The notes below the pieces were generated by a model that did no database searches, was not told the DNA's origin, and saw only the letters and a program-made list of their open reading frames with translations. A program made the position numbers and the translations under genes. Positions 59,900 to 64,000 of a stretch of 64,000 nt of DNA are shown here, one piece after another; positions within the stretch are counted from its first letter, which is position 1, and each line of letters opens with the position of its first letter. Source of the stretch: AC-32 sp963763475 (GTDB lineage: Bacteria > Actinomycetota > Thermoleophilia > Gaiellales > Gaiellaceae); contig CAVXOR010000002.1 in the NCBI GenBank assembly GCA_963763475.1, forward strand, positions 558,001-622,000, in the 5' to 3' direction.

Positions 59900-62800
59900 A
59901 TGGCGTCTGCGGCGCGCAAGGGCACGATTAGCTTTCAACGTTTCGTGGCATGGTCCGCCGTCGCGGCCGTGGCGCTCCTAGCGCTGTCGGTCTCGGGCGC
60001 GGGGGCCGACAGCATCACGCCCAATCCGGCGAACCTGAGCCTGGCCGCGGGCAGCTCGACGACGGTTCACCAGACGATCCAACTCGATGCACTGCCGCCG
60101 AAGGCGGACATCCTGCTCGCGCTGGATTCGACCGGAAGCATGGGAGCGGCGATCTCCGAGGCGCGGACCGACGCCAACACTCTCGTCTCCGAGATTCAGG
60201 AGCAAATTTCACAAGCCCGGTTCGCGGTGGCGGACTTCAAGGACTATCCGCTCTCGCCGATCGGCCTCACCACCGACTACCCATGGCAGGTCCGTCAGGA
60301 CTTCACGGACAACTCCGGAACGGTCGAGTGCACGCTGATCGACACCGTGCAACTCAGCCCGATCGAGTGCGCCCTCAACCAGTTTTCGGCTGAGCCCGGG
60401 AGCGGTGGCGACGACGCCGAGGCGTACAACCGCGCCTTCTACGAGGCGTACCACGACTCGGGGCTGAGTTGGGGATCGGGCACTCCGCGGTTCATGATCG
60501 TCCTCGGAGACTCCCTTCCACACGATGCAACTCAGAACACTGACTTTCCGGCCTGTCCGAATACGACCCCGACCGACCCGGGCCCGGACGGGGTTTTGGG
60601 AAACTCGGATGACCTCCGCACGCAGCAGACGCTGACGGCTCTACGCCAGGCGAACACGAACCTGTCGTTCGTCACCTACAACCCGGCTGGGATCGCCTGG
60701 AGCGGGGGCTTCACCACCGCCGGCTGCCAGAAGCAGTTGGCCGAGTACACCGGCGGCCAGCAGGTCACGCGTGACGGTGCGAGCAGCCTCGCGACGCAGA
60801 TCGTGTCGCTCATCAAGGCCGCCGCGGCGAACGTCGACAGCGTCACGTTCAACGTGACGAGCCCCGACGTCGAGGGCGCCAACTCCTGGTTCACCTTTAC
60901 GCCGCCGGCGCTCGGCCCGCTCGTGGCGCCGCAGACCGTGCCGTACGACATGACCGTGGCAGTACCGCAGACCGCAGCGCTCGGGACGTACCACTTCACC
61001 GTCCACGCAGTCGCGGACGGCGCCGAGCGCGCGAGCCAGCAGGTGACCGTGGTCGTCGGCCAGCAGAACGTGAGCGCGCTGGCGATGACGGCCGACGAGC
61101 CGTCTATTCCGGCCGGTATCGCCTCGGTCCCCTACGGCGTCATCCCCGGCTCGCGGCTCCCGAACCTGACGGCGGACGTGCAGTCCGCCGCTGCCGGCTC
61201 GATTCCGGCAGGCTCGATCGCGGCCGGCTCGATCCCCGCCGGGTCGATTGCGGCCGGCTCCATTGCGGCCGGCTCGATCGCGGCCGGCTCCATTGCGGCC
61301 GGCTCGATTCCCGCCGGCTCGATCGGTCTCGGGGCGACGGCCGCCGGGTCGATTGCGGCGGGCTCGATCGCGGCAGGGTCGATCCCGGCCAACGGCGCCG
61401 CGCTGAAGAGCGTCCTGCTCTCGCAGGTCCCGCTCGTCGGGACGACGTGGGCAACCATCCTCGCGGGATCGCGGTTCGCAAACCAGCCGCTACAGGCCGT
61501 GACGCTCTACGACCTCGCGAACTACGACGCACAGAACCCGACCGTTACCGATACGCCGTGGCAGCGCCTGCGGGCACTGCCGTTGCGGCAGGTGCCGTTC
61601 TTCCAGTCGCTCTGGCGCAGCGTCCCCTTCGGCGCGCTCTTGCTCGGCAACGCGCCGCTCGACCAGCTGCCGCGGCCGCTGACGAAGCGGACCGACGACG
61701 ACCCGACGCTTCGCTACGCGACCTGGGCGGATGCGGTGAACGACAACGGCGGCAACACGACCGGGGTCGACCCGACGACGAATACCGTCTTTGGCCTCGC
61801 CGTCTCCGGCAACCTCGGCTCAACGGCGGTTGGCTCGATCGCCGCGGGCTCGATCGCAGCAGGCTCGATCGCGGCGGGATCGATCGCCGCGGGCTCGATC
61901 GCCGCGGGCTCGATCGCGGCCGGCTCGATCGACTTCCGGGCGACGACGCTTGGCGCCGCACCCCTGAGCCTGCTCACGACGACACAGCTGAGCGCGCTGA
62001 TCAACTGCGGCGCCGGTTTCAACTGCACCGGCAAGACCCTCGGCGACGCATCCGCCGCGAACGCGATCAAGGCCGGTGTGACGCTGGCAGACATCCTGAA
62101 CGCGTTCCCGGCGCCGTACAACAAGCTCACGATCGACTCTCTGGCCCAGGGAATCCTGGCCGTCTCCGAGTACCCGTGGGAGCAGATCAACGTCCAGGGC
62201 CTCCAGGACATCGCGGGGACGGGCCAGAACGTCCACTACCACGTCGACTTCGACCTCGTCTGCTCGCGCGCGACGAGCTTCTCGCTGCGCGTGAAGCTCC
62301 CGAAGGGCTTCTTCCCGGCCGCGGGAACCTCGCAGTTCTCGTATGCAGGCGGGGCCCCAATCGCCGCAGCCAACCCGACCGTCGGCGCTGACGGTCCGGT
62401 GTGGTCGACGATCCCGGGCAGCCCGTGCGGCGGCGGCACCGCGACGCGGCACGTGCGCCTCAACTTCACCTCGTACGCCGGTCTCACCCTCGGCTCGCAG
62501 ACATCGGACGCCGAGGTCACCGCCGGAGGGACCTTGACCTCGGCAACGGGCCAGGCGCCCGTCGTCGTGACGCAGAACGGCGAGCCCAACGGCAACGCGA
62601 CCACCGCCCCGGCGATCGAGAAGAACACGCTCGTCGTCGGACACGTGGCCTCGTCCGATGACGTCGACTTCCACCGCTTCTCCGTCACGGGCCTCGCGCC
62701 GGGGACGAAGGTGACGGTGTACCTGAAGGTGCCGCGCGACGCGGACCTCGACCTGGTCGTCAACCGCCCGGGCGCTCCGGGCGTCCAGTCGAGCGCGGCC

Positions 62801-64000
62801 GGCAGCATCCCGGCGGGCAGCATCGCGGCGGGCAGCATCGCCGCCGGCAGCATTCCGCTCGAGGATTCGCTCCCGGGCACTGACAACACGCGGAACGCGC
62901 TTCAGCCCGACACCGTCGCCGACCTCGCAGCCGGCTCGATCCCGGCCGGATCGATCGCCGCGGGCAGCATCTCCGCGAACCGTGGCGCCGTGAACGAGGC
63001 GGCGCAGATCGTCACGCGTGGCGAGAGTGGCGCTGCCGTGATCGGCGTGAGCGGCTACAACGGCGCGTCCAGCAACGAGAACTACGTGCTGCGCGTGAAG
63101 GTGACGCCGCCGCCGACCCTCCCCGCATGCGATCCGGTCACGGGCCTGGGCACCCCGGCGTCGGGCACGCTCCCGGCGGCCGTGACCGACAACAGCGTCA
63201 AGACGCTGTTCCTCGTCAACCAGCAGCGTCTCGCAGGCCTGTATCCCGGCGCGGCCGCCGTGATCGGCCCCACGTCCCCCCTGAACGCGGTCGCGGCCGA
63301 TACGCGAGTGGGCGGCAAGATCATTCCCGTCGACGGCGACCCGAACGTCCGCGCCGCCTACGCGACCTGGGACCAGAACCCGTGCTCGATCGAGGCTGCC
63401 AACGGCGTCGTTCGCTCGATCAATGCGCTCGTGGCGACCTACAGGCCGAAGTACCCGAACCTGCGGTACGTCGTCCTGCTCGGAACCGACACCGCGCTGC
63501 CGAGCTGGCGCCAGCAGGATCTGACCGCGACCTCGCCCGAGGTCGACGAGGCGAACGACCTGGCGTTCACGACGAGTGGGCTTACGAAGGGGAACGCGAT
63601 CTATGCGGCCGCCGCGCAGAACGCCTACCTGACCGACCAGGCGTACGGCGCGTTCAAGGAACGGGTCTGGCTCGGCCACGACATCCCGCTCGCGGACGTG
63701 AGCGTCTCGCGCCTCGTCGAGACACCGGAGGACATCAACGCGCAGCTGCAGCAGTACCTCGACTCGCAGGGTCACCTGACCCTGCAGAGCGCAGCGACTA
63801 CCGGGGACTCGTTCTTCGCGGACGGCGCGGAGAAGGCGAGCGCAGCGCTGGCCCAGCAGCTAGCGCTGGCCCCGACCAGCCAGACCCTGCTGACGGGTGC
63901 CTGGAACCACCAGGATCTGCTCGACAACTTCTTCAAGAAGAGCACCGGAGTGCCCGACGTCGGCGCGATCTGGGCGCACTACAGCCACTGGCTCGCGCAG
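59900..64000 (+). CDS. Giant secreted VWA-domain protein with AGSI pentapeptide repeats and C25-like region, 3' truncated
   Basis: At least 1367 residues, open to the window end. Signal segment about 15-36 (VAWSAVAAVALLALSVSG). VWA domain about 70-315 with the MIDAS Asp76 in LALDSTGSMG. Four blocks of the five-residue unit A-G-S-I-[A/P] occur at codons 432-496, 644-678, 967-986 and 1011-1025, separated by ordinary beta-rich sequence. From about 1080 on, RYVVLLGTDTALPSWR and DVSVSRLVETPEDINAQL resemble the caspase-like fold of gingipain-type C25 peptidases; the catalytic His/Cys are not visible before the edge. Probably a surface adhesin or self-processing exoprotein. Confidence 0.82.
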   Translation, partial: MASAARKGTISFQRFVAWSAVAAVALLALSVSGAGADSITPNPANLSLAAGSSTTVHQTIQLDALPPKADILLALDSTGSMGAAISEARTDANTLVSEIQEQISQARFAVADFKDYPLSPIGLTTDYPWQVRQDFTDNSGTVECTLIDTVQLSPIECALNQFSAEPGSGGDDAEAYNRAFYEAYHDSGLSWGSGTPRFMIVLGDSLPHDATQNTDFPACPNTTPTDPGPDGVLGNSDDLRTQQTLTALRQANTNLSFVTYNPAGIAWSGGFTTAGCQKQLAEYTGGQQVTRDGASSLATQIVSLIKAAAANVDSVTFNVTSPDVEGANSWFTFTPPALGPLVAPQTVPYDMTVAVPQTAALGTYHFTVHAVADGAERASQQVTVVVGQQNVSALAMTADEPSIPAGIASVPYGVIPGSRLPNLTADVQSAAAGSIPAGSIAAGSIPAGSIAAGSIAAGSIAAGSIAAGSIPAGSIGLGATAAGSIAAGSIAAGSIPANGAALKSVLLSQVPLVGTTWATILAGSRFANQPLQAVTLYDLANYDAQNPTVTDTPWQRLRALPLRQVPFFQSLWRSVPFGALLLGNAPLDQLPRPLTKRTDDDPTLRYATWADAVNDNGGNTTGVDPTTNTVFGLAVSGNLGSTAVGSIAAGSIAAGSIAAGSIAAGSIAAGSIAAGSIDFRATTLGAAPLSLLTTTQLSALINCGAGFNCTGKTLGDASAANAIKAGVTLADILNAFPAPYNKLTIDSLAQGILAVSEYPWEQINVQGLQDIAGTGQNVHYHVDFDLVCSRATSFSLRVKLPKGFFPAAGTSQFSYAGGAPIAAANPTVGADGPVWSTIPGSPCGGGTATRHVRLNFTSYAGLTLGSQTSDAEVTAGGTLTSATGQAPVVVTQNGEPNGNATTAPAIEKNTLVVGHVASSDDVDFHRFSVTGLAPGTKVTVYLKVPRDADLDLVVNRPGAPGVQSSAAGSIPAGSIAAGSIAAGSIPLEDSLPGTDNTRNALQPDTVADLAAGSIPAGSIAAGSISANRGAVNEAAQIVTRGESGAAVIGVSGYNGASSNENYVLRVKVTPPPTLPACDPVTGLGTPASGTLPAAVTDNSVKTLFLVNQQRLAGLYPGAAAVIGPTSPLNAVAADTRVGGKIIPVDGDPNVRAAYATWDQNPCSIEAANGVVRSINALVATYRPKYPNLRYVVLLGTDTALPSWRQQDLTATSPEVDEANDLAFTTSGLTKGNAIYAAAAQNAYLTDQAYGAFKERVWLGHDIPLADVSVSRLVETPEDINAQLQQYLDSQGHLTLQSAATTGDSFFADGAEKASAALAQQLALAPTSQTLLTGAWNHQDLLDNFFKKSTGVPDVGAIWAHYSHWLAQ
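61193..61387 (+). repeat. AGSI pentapeptide block 1 (15-bp unit, 13 copies)
   Basis: Thirteen consecutive 15-bp units coding A-G-S-I-[A/P/G], one degenerate (LGATA). Unit consensus GCCGGCTCGATCGCG with silent third-base changes, so the protein rather than the DNA sequence is conserved. Confidence 0.95.
61829..61933 (+). repeat. AGSI pentapeptide block 2 (7 copies)
   Basis: Seven units from VGSIA to AGSID, all AGSI with Ala next except the last. Confidence 0.95.
62798..62857 (+). repeat. AGSI pentapeptide block 3 (4 copies)
   Basis: AGSIP, AGSIA, AGSIA, AGSIP; Ser is coded AGC here instead of TCG as in blocks 1 and 2. Confidence 0.93.
62930..62974 (+). repeat. AGSI pentapeptide block 4 (3 copies)
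   Basis: AGSIP, AGSIA, AGSIS, mixing TCG and AGC Ser codons. Confidence 0.92.

Noticed and set aside
61132..62211. Minus-strand frames full of AIEPA repeats
   Set aside because: Antisense reading of the AGSI-coding 15-bp units; no start signals, and the plus-strand VWA protein has a signal peptide and MIDAS motif.
61193..62974. CRISPR-like array
   Set aside because: Units are contiguous 15-bp codon repeats with no spacers and are in frame in a protein.

Overview
High-GC (roughly 70%), GTG/TTG-rich DNA with very short intergenic spaces, many 4-bp ATGA/GTGA junctions, class III cyclase-ATPase-TPR proteins, ECF sigma factors and two genes that appear to use selenocysteine. The gene content points to a soil-type actinobacterium, most likely the class Thermoleophilia (Gaiellales/Solirubrobacterales). 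That placement is an inference from gene families, not from a marker-gene tree.

Layout. 1-8.8 kb is core metabolism and translation: the end of guaA, a small membrane protein, a divergent phospholipase D-like/uracil-DNA glycosylase pair, an MFS transporter, then rplM-rpsI-glmM-glmS. 8.9-13 kb holds a metal-type permease with a C-terminal YHS domain, a receiver protein that seems to start at an AUC codon and is translationally coupled to a membrane-anchored sigma factor, a zinc-ribbon protein and mreB. 13-20.2 kb has a hydrolase, an ArfB-like release factor, a lipoprotein and a tightly overlapped plus-strand operon (HAD phosphatase, acpS, NAD(P)HX repair enzyme, alr, tRNA nucleotidyltransferase, methyltransferase). 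20.2-30.4 kb is mostly minus strand: a SelW/Rdx-like selenoprotein behind a MarR regulator, an SDR, a 1140-residue secreted subtilase, fabI on the plus strand, and an operon of ECF sigma factor, membrane propeller protein, M14 metallopeptidase, selenocysteine peroxiredoxin and multi-spanning membrane protein.

30.4-43.3 kb: small membrane/exported proteins, YbdK-like ligase with a Rid protein, serine hydrolase, cyclic-nucleotide-binding protein, Nudix hydrolase, diacylglycerol-kinase-like protein, thioredoxin, ileS, and a MarR-controlled ABC exporter. 43.5-48 kb: a five-GAF/PAS histidine kinase whose phosphoacceptor His is Arg, followed by an intact receiver protein. 48.5-50.4 kb: tRNA-Pro(TGG) whose 3' end is repeated about 1.8 kb downstream, bracketing a lower-GC insert with a 65-residue membrane protein and a processive GT2 glycosyltransferase. 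50.4-64 kb: two paralogous tandem-cyclase/ATPase/TPR giants around a secreted Ig-like protein, then a very large secreted VWA protein with four blocks of a five-residue AGSI[A/P] repeat and a C25-peptidase-like region, cut by the window edge.

Most notable: two independent in-frame-TGA redox genes (CxxU and TxxU) each followed by a hairpin; the receiver/membrane-sigma module with an apparent AUC start; the His-less kinase; the tRNA-bounded insert; and the AGSI-repeat VWA protein. Convergent neighbours repeatedly share a 4-nt CTAG or TTAG containing both stop codons.
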